Of a DNA stretch of 26,620 bases, positions 6,732-13,748 are shown one piece after another. A program made the position numbers and the translations under genes. Origin of the DNA: Bacteroidaceae bacterium. Lineage in GTDB: Bacteria > Bacteroidota > Bacteroidia > Bacteroidales > Bacteroidaceae. Numbering within the stretch: position 1 is the first letter of the stretch; every line of letters starts with the position of its first letter. The notes under the pieces were generated by a model. That model was given only the letters and a program-made list of their open reading frames with translations. It was not told the origin of the DNA and searched no databases. The DNA is taken from positions 1 to 26,620 of the forward strand of contig CAAGLF010000011.1 of assembly GCA_900770705.1 (NCBI GenBank), written 5' to 3'.

Positions 6732-8285
6732 TTAGAGAGGCACGTTGCCGTGCTTCTTGGCCGGACGGCTCTCACTCTTGGTCTCCAGCTGTGCCAGGGC
6801 GCGGCAGATACGCAGACGGGTGTTGCGCGGTTCTATCACGTCGTCCACGTAGCCGTATTCAGCAGCCTTATAGGGATTGGTGAAGAGGTCGTTGTATTCT
6901 TTTTCCTTCTCGGCCAGGAAAGCCTTGGGGTCGGCCTGTTCCTTGGCTGCCTTTGCGCTGAGAATGGCCACTGCGCCGCTGGCTCCCATTACGGCGATTT
7001 CTGCCGAAGGCCAGGCATAGTTGAGATCGGCCTTCAGCTGCTTGCAGCCCATCACGATGTGGCTGCCGCCATAGCTCTTGCGGAGGGTGACGGTCACCTT
7101 GGGCACGGTAGCCTCGCCGTAGGCGTAGAGCAGTTTTGCTCCGTGGCTGATGACAGCGTTGTACTCCTGTCCCGTGCCAGGCAGGAAGCCCGGAACGTCC
7201 ACCAGACTGACGATGGGGATATTGAAGGCGTCGCAGAAGCGCACGAAGCGAGCGCCCTTGCGGCTGGCGTTGCAGTCGAGAACACCGGCGTACACCTTGG
7301 GTTGATTGGCCACGACGCCCACACTCTGTCCGTTGAAGCGGGCAAAGCCGATGATGATATTCTTGGCAAAGTCCTTCTGTACCTCGAGGAATTCCCCGTT
7401 GTCCACCACAGCGCCGATTACCTGGTACATATCGTAGGCCTGGTTCGGATTATCGGGAATTATCTCATTGAGCAGATCTTCCTTGCGGTCGATAGGATCG
7501 GTGCAGGCCACGCGGGGCGTACGCTCCATATTGTTCTGCGGCATATAGCTCAGGAGTTTGCGGATGAGACCGGCAAATTCCTCCTCCGTCTGCGCCGTAA
7601 AGTGGCAGACACCGCTCTTCGAGGCGTGCACCCGGGCTCCGCCCAGATCCTCTTGCGTCACGTCCTCACCCGTCACGGTCTTCACGACCTTCGGTCCCGT
7701 GAGGAACATATAACTGATACCCTCCAACATCACGACGAAGTCGGTCAGTGCAGGACTGTAGACGGCACCGCCGGCACAGGGGCCGCAGATACCGGAAATC
7801 TGGGGAACGACGCCGCTGGCCTCGATGTTGCGCTGGAAGATATTGCCGAAGCCGGCCAAGGCATTCACGCCCTCCTGGATACGCGCACCGCCCGAGTCGT
7901 TCAGCCCAATGCAGGGAGCGCCCATCTTGACGGCCTGATCCATCACCTTGCATATCTTCTCGGCCATCGTTTCCGACAGGGAGCCGCCGTTTACCGTGAA
8001 GTCTTGTGCGAATACATATACCAGACGGCCGTCGATGGTACCGCTGCCGCATACCACGCCATCGCCCAGAAACTGCTTCTTCTCCATACCGAAATCGTGG
8101 CAACGGTGGAGCTTGAACATATCCATTTCCTCGAAGGAGCCGGCGTCGAGCAAGAGGGCGATACGCTCACGTGCCGTGGCCTTACCCTTGGCGTGCTGCT
8201 TCTCTATAGCCTTCTCGCCGCCACCCAGGCGGGCCTTCTCGCGCAGTTCAACGAGCTGCTTGATTTTTTTCAGTTGTTCACTCAT
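6732..8285 (-). CDS. mmdA: Methylmalonyl-CoA decarboxylase alpha / acyl-CoA carboxylase carboxyltransferase subunit
   Basis: This 517-residue carboxyltransferase is of the normal length for MmdA/PccB. It moves a carboxyl group between an acyl-CoA and biotin. The N-terminal half contains 'KGKATARERIALLLD', 'GLNDSGGARIQEGVNALAG' and 'CGPCAGGAVYSPALTDF' (acyl-CoA site and first oxyanion hole). The C-terminal half contains 'VDVPGFLPGTGQEYN', 'HGAKLLYAYGEATVPKVTV' and 'RKSYGGSHIVMG' (biotin-side oxyanion hole). I chose the ATG at 8285 because the family starts near 'MSEQLKKIKQLVELREKA'. It leads an operon with a small OadG-like protein and a biotin carrier. In Bacteroidales this set usually serves the succinate-to-propionate pathway. 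The membrane beta subunit and a biotin carboxylase are both absent here, so decarboxylase versus carboxylase is inferred. Confidence 0.93.
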   Translation of the reverse strand: MSEQLKKIKQLVELREKARLGGGEKAIEKQHAKGKATARERIALLLDAGSFEEMDMFKLHRCHDFGMEKKQFLGDGVVCGSGTIDGRLVYVFAQDFTVNGGSLSETMAEKICKVMDQAVKMGAPCIGLNDSGGARIQEGVNALAGFGNIFQRNIEASGVVPQISGICGPCAGGAVYSPALTDFVVMLEGISYMFLTGPKVVKTVTGEDVTQEDLGGARVHASKSGVCHFTAQTEEEFAGLIRKLLSYMPQNNMERTPRVACTDPIDRKEDLLNEIIPDNPNQAYDMYQVIGAVVDNGEFLEVQKDFAKNIIIGFARFNGQSVGVVANQPKVYAGVLDCNASRKGARFVRFCDAFNIPIVSLVDVPGFLPGTGQEYNAVISHGAKLLYAYGEATVPKVTVTLRKSYGGSHIVMGCKQLKADLNYAWPSAEIAVMGASGAVAILSAKAAKEQADPKAFLAEKEKEYNDLFTNPYKAAEYGYVDDVIEPRNTRLRICRALAQLETKSESRPAKKHGNVPL

Positions 8286-8358
8286 TGTATATCTGTATTG
8301 ATTGTTGATTGCTGCCCCGGAGGGGTGTGCACCGGGCTGCCACGCAGCCGGAGCGCTG

Positions 8359-8366
8359 CAAAGGTA
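8359..8366 (-). promoter_or_regulatory. -7 promoter element (TACCTTTG) for the mmdA operon
   Basis: On the minus strand TACCTTTG followed by C is a perfect -7 match, with a TTG triplet about 22 bp upstream as a possible -33 element. The predicted leader is about 70 nt and contains a small GC-rich hairpin (GGCTGC/GCAGCC around three bases). Confidence 0.6.
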
Positions 8367-8494
8367 CGAAAAATCGCGCTTTCCCCTGCAAGCTATCAGC
8401 ACAAAATGCGCCGAAGCGTGCAAGTTTTACATTCTTTCTGCCTGACTTAGGCAATTTTAGGCCACTGTCCGCACCACATTTCGCGGAGAATCTC

Positions 8495-8502
8495 TATCTT
8501 TG
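8495..8502 (+). promoter_or_regulatory. -7 promoter element (TATCTTTG) for the Cys/Lys-rich protein gene
   Basis: TATCTTTG followed by C is a perfect -7 match, giving a leader of about 42 nt. Upstream, at 8447-8462, two copies of TTAGGC lie exactly 10 bp apart, and 8439-8453 is an interrupted palindrome (TGCCT/AGGCA). Both are candidate regulator contacts. Confidence 0.6.
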
Positions 8503-8549
8503 CCCACGAACGAACAAATTTTTGTATCACACCTAAAAACGACAAAACG

Positions 8550-8831
8550 ATGAAAAAAATGATGATGGGTGCGCTGATGGCCATCTTCTGCCTCAGCCTC
8601 TCCGCCCAATGCCCCCAGAAGAAAGAATGCTGCAAGGATAAGGCCAAGACCGAATGCTGCCAGAAAGGCGAACAGTGCAAGAAAGACGGCAAGAAGGACT
8701 GTAAGAAGTGCACCTGCAAGGACAAGGCAAACTGCAAGAAGCAATGCGGCAAGGACTGCAAGAAAAAATGCAGCAAGAAGAAGGCTTGCGACGGCAAGAA
8801 GGACTGCAAGAAGCAGTGCAACAATAAGTAA
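8550..8831 (+). CDS. Secreted Cys/Lys-rich small protein, unknown function
   Basis: A 93-residue product with a clear signal peptide: positive start, hydrophobic 'MGALMAIFCLSLSA', likely cleaved after Ala19. The mature 74 residues contain 16 Cys and 28 Lys, with few acidic and no large hydrophobic residues. Cys recur every 3-8 residues as 'CKKQC', 'CKKC', 'CCKDK'; residues 62, 66, 70 and 74 are all Cys spaced by four. I recognise no family. A strong promoter and a strong terminator bracket the gene, so it is a real, independently transcribed unit. Possible roles are a periplasmic or outer-membrane metal binder (metallothionein-like in composition), a disulfide-knotted cationic peptide, or a redox sink. 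An even Cys count fits either disulfides or metal clusters. None of these roles is demonstrated. Confidence 0.8.
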   Translation: MKKMMMGALMAIFCLSLSAQCPQKKECCKDKAKTECCQKGEQCKKDGKKDCKKCTCKDKANCKKQCGKDCKKKCSKKKACDGKKDCKKQCNNK

Positions 8832-8872
8832 CACCGCCTTCCGGCACTTCCGCAGTGCCTAAGGCCCACCCG

Positions 8873-8922
8873 TACCTCCGGCAGGGACAGCCCGAACGTC
8901 CCCTGCCGGAGGTATTTTTTTT
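8873..8922 (+). terminator. Strong rho-independent terminator after the Cys/Lys-rich gene
   Basis: A 14-bp perfect stem (8873-8886 with 8901-8914) is followed by eight T residues at 8915-8922. It begins 41 bp after the stop codon of the small Cys/Lys-rich gene. Confidence 0.88.
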
Positions 8923-8946
8923 GCAGGTCCGCCACGTCTGCCCGCA

Positions 8947-9032
8947 GCCTGACTCCACAGAACTTCCGCGGCGTCCCGAAAAACTTTCGCCGCAGAAATT
9001 CAGATTTCGGGCCTTGTATTTTCTTTTTCAAC
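8947..9032. repeat. Intergenic repeat family, copy A
   Basis: The bases from 8961 align without gaps to 11451-11520 at roughly 69% over 70 positions, and about 80% over the first 40. The leading CTGACTCC-CAGAA segment (8949-8962) recurs at 13812-13825 with one change. Copy A can fold through GCGGCG at 8968-8973 and CGCCGC at 8988-8993. It lies between the preceding terminator and the next promoter and contains no gene. Confidence 0.55.
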
Positions 9033-9151
9033 GGCAGTTTTTCTCCCGCCCTCCCTCTCTGCACGACCGGCCAGCCCGCAAGGCCCTCCTTCAGTGGCCC
9101 CCAGAATTATGGATTTAGCCGAAACGTAACACGCTTTTCTCGCAAAAAATA

Positions 9152-9164
9152 TCTGATTATCAGA
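9152..9164. promoter_or_regulatory. Operator-like palindrome overlapping the -33 region
   Basis: TCTGATTATCAGA is a perfect 6+1+6 palindrome. It lies at about -36 to -24 relative to the start predicted from the -7 box at 9175-9182, where a bound repressor or activator could act. Confidence 0.35.
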
Positions 9165-9174
9165 AAAACCTTCG

Positions 9175-9182
9175 TACCTTTG
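9175..9182 (+). promoter_or_regulatory. -7 promoter element (TACCTTTG) for the modular surface protein gene
   Basis: TACCTTTG followed by C is a perfect match to TAnnTTTG, about 65 bp before the ATG at 9248. Confidence 0.6.
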
Positions 9183-9247
9183 CGCCCGAATAGACAGAGA
9201 AAAAACTATTTTCAATTCAATAACCACTATCATTTATTAGTAACATT

Positions 9248-11106
9248 ATGAAAAAGATTTACACAATGCGTGTTTTTCTTACCCTCTGTTTATTAGCAAT
9301 TTACACTTGCGGGGGGGTAATTTGAAGGCGGAAGATTCCACGCCTGTAGACATCACCTCTTTTTCTGGCCAGGTACTTTCCTCGACAGAATCCACAACAA
9401 ATTGGTGGGGCAATAGCACAGTAACCTGGAACAGTTCATACTATAAAGTTCCATCGGGAGGCGTCATCACGAGTCCGACCATTAACTTCAGTCTATACTC
9501 CAGCATTACCATTACCGTCAATGCACGAACTTTCGGCGGCGTCGCAGAAGCTAATAACAAGATCTATATCAAATGTGACGGCACGGAAATCGGGAGTGTA
9601 ACCCCAACCAGTAAGACACTTTCAGACTATACTTTTTCCACAACCACCCTTTCCGGTTCTAAAACGCTCACCTTTTCTTGCGACGGTGCCACTTCTTCAG
9701 TATATTCAGGCATTAAGGGCATCGCTATTACCGGTGTAGCATCGACAACAAGCAAAGAAACCCCTACACTCACTTTCTCTACAACCTCCTTTACCGCAGA
9801 TAAGAGCGACGATTTCGCAGAACCCACTTTAAGTAACAGCGGAGATGGTGATGTAGAATATACAAGTAATAACACCGACGTCGCAACGGTAGACCTCAAT
9901 AGTGGAGAAGTACAACTTCTTTCTAAGGGAAATGTTACGATCACCGCAACATCAAAAGAAACCGACGCCTATTACAGCAACTCCGCTTCTTACACCATTA
10001 CCGTAACCGACAAAAGCATTCCCTTCTTAGGATATAAAAAGATTACATCGGAAAAGGAATTAATCGATGGTGGCGTTTACTTCTTTGCAGGAGGTATCAC
10101 AGAGAGTTCAGCATTCGTTATGGGGGCTGCCAATACCAACAATCGCGCAGTTGTGAGCGTAAGCATAGAATCAGACGGCAGCATAGCAGAACCCGCTGCC
10201 ATCAACGAAAGTGGAGCGCCTTATGAAATCACATTGATCAAGGCTGGCGATGGTTTCTATCTCCAGACGCCCGATGGCAACTACCTTTACAATGCGCGCA
10301 CTGCAGATAAATCAAGAAACTATCTGAAGGCCACTGCCACACAGAGCACCGATGGAACACTCTGGAGCTACACCATTGCAGAAGACGGCGCAGTGAAATT
10401 CTACAATACCGTTAACAACATTGAATCCCAGATAATGTATAATTCGAGTAACGAGCTTTTCTCTTGCTACGGAAGCGGACAATCAGTTGTCTATCTCTAC
10501 CAGAAAGTAACGCAGATGGACCTGGCAGCAGCCACGGGAGGCTATGGCACGTTCTACACCGACTGCGCTTACGCTATGCCGGCAGGCGTGACGGGATATG
10601 CTGTCACCGCGGCACAGGAGGCCGGGACGCTGACAACGGCCACTGCCTACGCCGCCGAGCAGGAAGTGCCCGCCCAGACACCGCTTTTGGTGAAGGGAAC
10701 AGCCGGTACCTACTATCCCGCCGTGCTCAACAAGGCCGTGACTCCCACCTACGAGGGCAGCAACCTGCTCGAAGGCACCCGTGCGGCTGACGGCAAGACC
10801 GCCCAGTCGGCCAAGAGCAACGTATATTACTACAAGTTGACCGTGGGCGCAGACAGCAAGCCCGGTTTCTACTGGGGAGCCATCGATGGCAGCGCCTTCG
10901 AGCTGACCAAGGGTACCACAGCCTACCTGACTGTCAATGCCGGCGCTGGAGCAGAAGGCTTCCGCCTCGACTTAGGCACGACTACGGGCATTGGAAACGT
11001 ACAGACCGCACGCCCCGCAGACATCTTCGACCTCAGCGGACGCCGCGTACAGCGCGCGGCCAAGGGCTTCTACATCGTAGACGGCCAGAAAGTGCTCGTG
11101 AAATAA
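9248..11106 (+). CDS. Modular secreted surface protein, out of frame at a G7 tract
   Basis: The ATG at 9248 begins an evident signal peptide (MKKIYTMRVFLTLCLLAIYT) that meets seven G residues at 9311-9317 and then hits a stop. The frame from about 9307 continues open for 599 codons. One more G (or two fewer) would join them, giving a signal peptide ending near 'NLKAED'. As written the gene is off, phase-variable, or affected by a sequencing error. In the long frame, a jelly-roll-like domain (about 1-150) is followed by a bacterial Ig-like segment (about 151-235, 'TSNNTDVATVDLNSGEVQL'), a ricin-like region (about 240-400), and a conserved tail ending 'KGFYIVDGQKVLVK'. The first 400 codons are visibly more AT-rich than the last 200. 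A 54-aa ORF follows after 34 bp. Confidence 0.75.
9311..9317 (+). repeat. G7 tract interrupting the surface-protein reading frame
   Basis: Seven G residues lie between the signal-peptide frame (ATG 9248) and the downstream 599-codon frame. A change of +1 or -2 bases joins the two frames, so this is a slippage-prone site able to switch the gene. Confidence 0.7.
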
Positions 11107-11140
11107 CTTTTGTCACACCCACTAAAAAGCTATACATCGT

Positions 11141-11305
11141 ATGAAAGCATATATCCAACCGCAAAGCACAGTCGTGGAACTCACGGCAGAGCAGCATATC
11201 CTCTCCGGCAGCGAACTGGAGACCAAGAATACGTACAACTCCAACGAGGAATATTCCGATCGCAAAGGCTGGAACAGCGGCGACTGGAGTTCCGCAGAAG
11301 AATAA
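11141..11305 (+). CDS. Small 54-residue protein following the surface protein gene
   Basis: The ATG at 11141, 34 bp after the previous stop, encodes 54 residues: it opens 'MKAYIQPQSTVVELTAEQHI' and closes 'GWNSGDWSSAEE'. Short Bacteroidales ORFs of this design (basic start, 'P..VVEL' near the front, acidic tail with Trp-Asp/Glu) recur beside secreted protein genes. I know of no assigned function. There is no signal peptide. It shares the promoter at 9175 with the surface protein and ends just before a good terminator. Because it lies downstream of the G-tract frameshift its translation does not depend on it. It might be a ribosomally made peptide precursor or a small cytoplasmic factor, but no maturation enzyme is seen nearby. 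Confidence 0.7.
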   Translation: MKAYIQPQSTVVELTAEQHILSGSELETKNTYNSNEEYSDRKGWNSGDWSSAEE

Positions 11306-11353
11306 GAACGCAAGACATTCAGGATTATTTAGTGATTGACTTATTCCTGAACA

Positions 11354-11396
11354 GGAAGCCGGGGGTGCAGGCGTGCACTGCCGGCTTCCTCCTTTT
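11354..11396 (+). terminator. Rho-independent terminator after the 54-aa gene
   Basis: Arms at 11354-11362 and 11381-11389 pair over 9 bp (GGAAGCCGG/CCGGCTTCC). An inner GTGCA/TGCAC stem extends the hairpin, and a short T run (CCTTTT) follows. Confidence 0.78.
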
Positions 11397-11450
11397 ATAT
11401 ATGGAACGGCCGGGAGAGGCCGGCGCACCATCCGTCGCCTTCGGGCCTGA

Positions 11451-11523
11451 AACTTCTGCGGCGATAGGAAACACTTTCGCGGCGGAAATTTTTTCTTTCG
11501 CCCTTATATTTTCCCCTTTCGCC
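11451..11523. repeat. Intergenic repeat family, copy B
   Basis: Gapless alignment with copy A at 8961-9030 covers 70 positions, with the best agreement in AACTT-TGCGGCG, ACTTTCGC-GC-GAAATT and CCTT-TATTTTC. Unlike copy A its two GC-rich halves no longer pair perfectly. Confidence 0.5.
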
Positions 11524-11723
11524 GAGGTTGGAGCCAGCGGCGCAGCCGCCCGCCCCCAACGCCGTACGGGAGGGGAGACTCCGGCACCCTTCGGCGCAAA
11601 AACCACCGCACAAGCATGCACACCACCGCACATAATGCACAAAGCTACGCCCTCGAATCAACAAATTGTAGTAAAATCAGAAATTTCCCTTTCAAAAAGC
11701 GCCATAATTAAAACTCTTTATTA

Positions 11724-11731
11724 TATCTTTG
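11724..11731 (+). promoter_or_regulatory. -7 promoter element (TATCTTTG) for the coupled secreted-protein pair
   Basis: TATCTTTG followed by C is a perfect -7 match inside AT-rich sequence. It gives a leader of about 95 nt to the ATG at 11834. The TTG in this box opens a longer frame, but it cannot be the start of translation. Confidence 0.6.
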
Positions 11732-11833
11732 CAAGCACTAAAGGACGAAAAAAAACACAGCTTAACGCTCCAGACTGATAGAGAAAAGAAATTCATTCAA
11801 ACTCAACATTATCCTAAAAAACTTCAAAGCATT

Positions 11834-12322
11834 ATGAGAAAGACATTACGACTGACGTTGCTGGCTTGTGCCCTCTTCGGAGGCCTGCAGCAAGCCGAAG
11901 CGCAAATGCAAATGAGCGTGATGCCGTGGGGAAGCGCAGGCGTAGAAGGCCTGACGCAGAAACTCTCTGAGGTGAAGAAACTGGGATTTGCCAACGGACA
12001 ACTGTCTGTAGAGCCGTACGGAGGCGCAGCCGCCGCGACTTTCAGCCTCGATGCCGTCCGTTGCATTCGTTTCGACAACATCCCCACCGGTATCGACTTC
12101 GTAGGCGCTGACGCAACCCTGCGTCCCGTCATCAAGGACGGGAAAGTGAGTCTCGCCGCCCTCTCCGGCAAGCGGACTGCCCCCCTGCGCGTCTACTCTG
12201 CCGCCGGACAACTGCTCGTAAGCCGTCCGTCGTGGAACGGCGAAGCCGTAGACCTCACCTCCCTGCCCGCAGGCGTCTACATCCTATCCATCAACAATCA
12301 ATCCTTTAAGCTACAGAAATGA
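11834..12322 (+). CDS. Secreted protein with C-terminal sorting-like domain (first of coupled pair)
   Basis: This 162-residue protein has a signal peptide (1-23, ending 'QQAEA'). A segment reading 'ATFSLDAVRCIRFD' resembles the 'VDSITF' motif common in short Bacteroidales secreted modules. The last ~45 residues form a beta-rich tail, 'PLRVYSAAGQLLVSR' through 'LPAGVYILSINNQSFKLQK', similar to the C-terminal sorting-type tails of Bacteroidetes secreted proteins. Its TGA stop overlaps the next start as ATGA, so the two proteins are probably made in fixed ratio. No enzyme motif is visible. I infer an exported or surface-attached protein of unknown role. A true type IX secretion signal is not claimed, because many Bacteroidales carry such tails without that system. 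Confidence 0.82.
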   Translation: MRKTLRLTLLACALFGGLQQAEAQMQMSVMPWGSAGVEGLTQKLSEVKKLGFANGQLSVEPYGGAAAATFSLDAVRCIRFDNIPTGIDFVGADATLRPVIKDGKVSLAALSGKRTAPLRVYSAAGQLLVSRPSWNGEAVDLTSLPAGVYILSINNQSFKLQK

Positions 12323-13659
12323 TGAAAAAAGCACTTTTTACCCTTTTCCTTACAGCCCTGACCGCCTTCTCGGCCCTGGCACAGACGCAACCTGAGCGTA
12401 TCCTCATCCACAAGAGCACGGGAGACCTTGTCAGCTTCCTCGCCGAGCGTGTAGACAGCATTACCTTCCCTACTGTCGAGGGAGAAGTGGCTGCCGACGT
12501 GACGATCAGCGAAGTCAGCGTGGAAGTAGTCAAACTTGCCATCCAGCGCACGGAGGAGTGCGACTACTTCAAGATTAAAATCCTCCCCGAACTGCAAGTG
12601 AACCGCATTTCCGACGACGCCATCCTGGCCGACTATATCGACCAGAACGTGCAGGACACTTACTATCAGGACTTCTCCTCCGGCGAACTTCAGACCGACG
12701 AGCTGGAACCGGACAGCAAGTACGTACTCTGCACCCTGGGCTACGACATCTACGGCACTCCCTGTACCGTACGTCGCTACCCGTTTGCCACACCGCGCAT
12801 GCCGCTCGTGGGCAGCCCCGAGGTAGTCTCCACTATCGCGGAAGTGAACAAGTACGACTTCACCCTCTCTTTCCACAAGAACGCAGACTGCGCCGCCTTT
12901 GCTGCCGTAGCAGGCGAGAAGGGCACTATGCAGCAGCAGTATGAGCAGTGGGGACCGATGATGGGCTTCAAGAACTTCGGCGACCTCGTCAAGAGTTGGG
13001 GCTTCCAGTCGAATAACGCTGTCGACACGACCTTCACCTGGACCGGTATGACCCCCGGTACGGACTACGAAGTCTTCGTGCAAGGCTGGGATGTCAACGG
13101 TACGTATATGGATGTCGACACCATCAACATCTCCACCACGAAGCTGGGCGGCGAGGGATTGGCACTCGTCGACGTAGAGCTGGGTTCGTATGTAATGGGA
13201 GAGTGGCCGAACGAAGACTATTCGGGCACCGTAGAGCTGCCGAGCCAGTTCATCTCCTTTGTGCCGAACGACCAGACCGCAGCCTACCGTATGGGCGTAT
13301 ATCTGGCCCCCACCTACGACGCAGACCCCGAGGGAATCAACAGTTACACGGCTTCTGAGCCTCCCTTCCCCGGCATGACGGGCTGGTTCCAGTACGAGGC
13401 ACTCGAAACGGACTACCAGATTGATCCGAATACAGAGTTCGTAGTCGTTACGGCTGCCAAGAATGCCAACAACGAGTGGGGCACCATCAAGGCCGACCGC
13501 TTCACGACGGCTTCCGAAGTCAGCGCTGCGGCTCCCTATGTATCCCTCAAGAAGCAAGACAGGATTGCTGCCCGCAAAATTTCCAGCAAGACCATCTACA
13601 TTCAGCCGGGCACCATGCCTTCGTTCAAGTCGAAAGGCTCCGTACTCATCGCCCGCTAA
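12319..13659 (+). CDS. Secreted protein of unknown function (second of coupled pair)
   Basis: This 446-residue product has a signal peptide (1-22, 'FSALA' before 'QTQ'). It is followed at once by 'ERILIHKSTGDLVSFLAERVDSITF', a module frequent at the start of Bacteroidales secreted proteins and echoed by 'VRCIRF' in its partner. Two later segments look like beta-sandwich modules. The first starts near 55 at 'EVAADVTISEVSVEVVKLAI' and the other near 170 at 'VSTIAEVNKYDFTLSFHKNA'. Both hold a 'TxGTDYEVFVQGWD' or 'EPDSKYVLCTLGYD' strand, as in fibronectin-like repeats. No catalytic motif or barrel is visible. Translation is coupled to the upstream gene by a 4-base overlap. A hairpin terminator follows 27 bp after the stop. 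The function is unknown. Confidence 0.82.
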   Translation: MMKKALFTLFLTALTAFSALAQTQPERILIHKSTGDLVSFLAERVDSITFPTVEGEVAADVTISEVSVEVVKLAIQRTEECDYFKIKILPELQVNRISDDAILADYIDQNVQDTYYQDFSSGELQTDELEPDSKYVLCTLGYDIYGTPCTVRRYPFATPRMPLVGSPEVVSTIAEVNKYDFTLSFHKNADCAAFAAVAGEKGTMQQQYEQWGPMMGFKNFGDLVKSWGFQSNNAVDTTFTWTGMTPGTDYEVFVQGWDVNGTYMDVDTINISTTKLGGEGLALVDVELGSYVMGEWPNEDYSGTVELPSQFISFVPNDQTAAYRMGVYLAPTYDADPEGINSYTASEPPFPGMTGWFQYEALETDYQIDPNTEFVVVTAAKNANNEWGTIKADRFTTASEVSAAAPYVSLKKQDRIAARKISSKTIYIQPGTMPSFKSKGSVLIAR

Positions 13660-13685
13660 ACAGCATTATCCCCTTTGTCACTCCA

Positions 13686-13725
13686 CAGGCGGCCTGGATT
13701 TCGATCCGGGCCGCCTGCTCGTTTT
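13686..13725 (+). terminator. Rho-independent terminator with UUCG loop
   Basis: A 14-bp stem (13686-13699 with 13704-13717, one G-T pair) is closed by the very stable tetraloop TTCG and followed by CTCGTTTT. It lies directly after the coupled pair. Confidence 0.8.
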
Positions 13726-13748
13726 CAGTAGCCCGACGACAAGAAAAA

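Larger units (their letters stand above)
8923..9247. other. Intergenic region upstream of the frameshifted surface protein gene
   Basis: These 325 bases hold repeat copy A, a 13-bp perfect palindrome at 9152-9164, the -7 box at 9175-9182 and a leader of about 60 nt. No credible coding frame is seen. Confidence 0.55.
11306..11833. other. Intergenic region with repeat copy B and a promoter
   Basis: This stretch of 528 bases carries the terminator, repeat copy B (11451-11523), an AT-rich tract and the -7 box at 11724-11731. The longer frames on both strands show no family-like composition and cross these signals, so I assign no gene. Confidence 0.55.

Noticed and set aside
6576..8450. Open plus-strand frame of over 600 codons
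   Set aside because: It is antisense to mmdA and the small OadG-like gene, whose motifs are complete. It has no promoter and no recognisable domain.
8457..8834. Hydrophobic 125-aa minus-strand frame opposite the Cys/Lys-rich gene
   Set aside because: Lys (AAG) and Cys (TGC) codons read as Leu and Ala codons on the other strand, so the membrane-like composition is a by-product. The promoter and terminator both face the plus strand.
12298..13557. Minus-strand frame of 419 codons opposite the second coupled gene
   Set aside because: A shadow of a GC-rich gene with a proper signal peptide and a coupled start. The minus frame has no export or family features.
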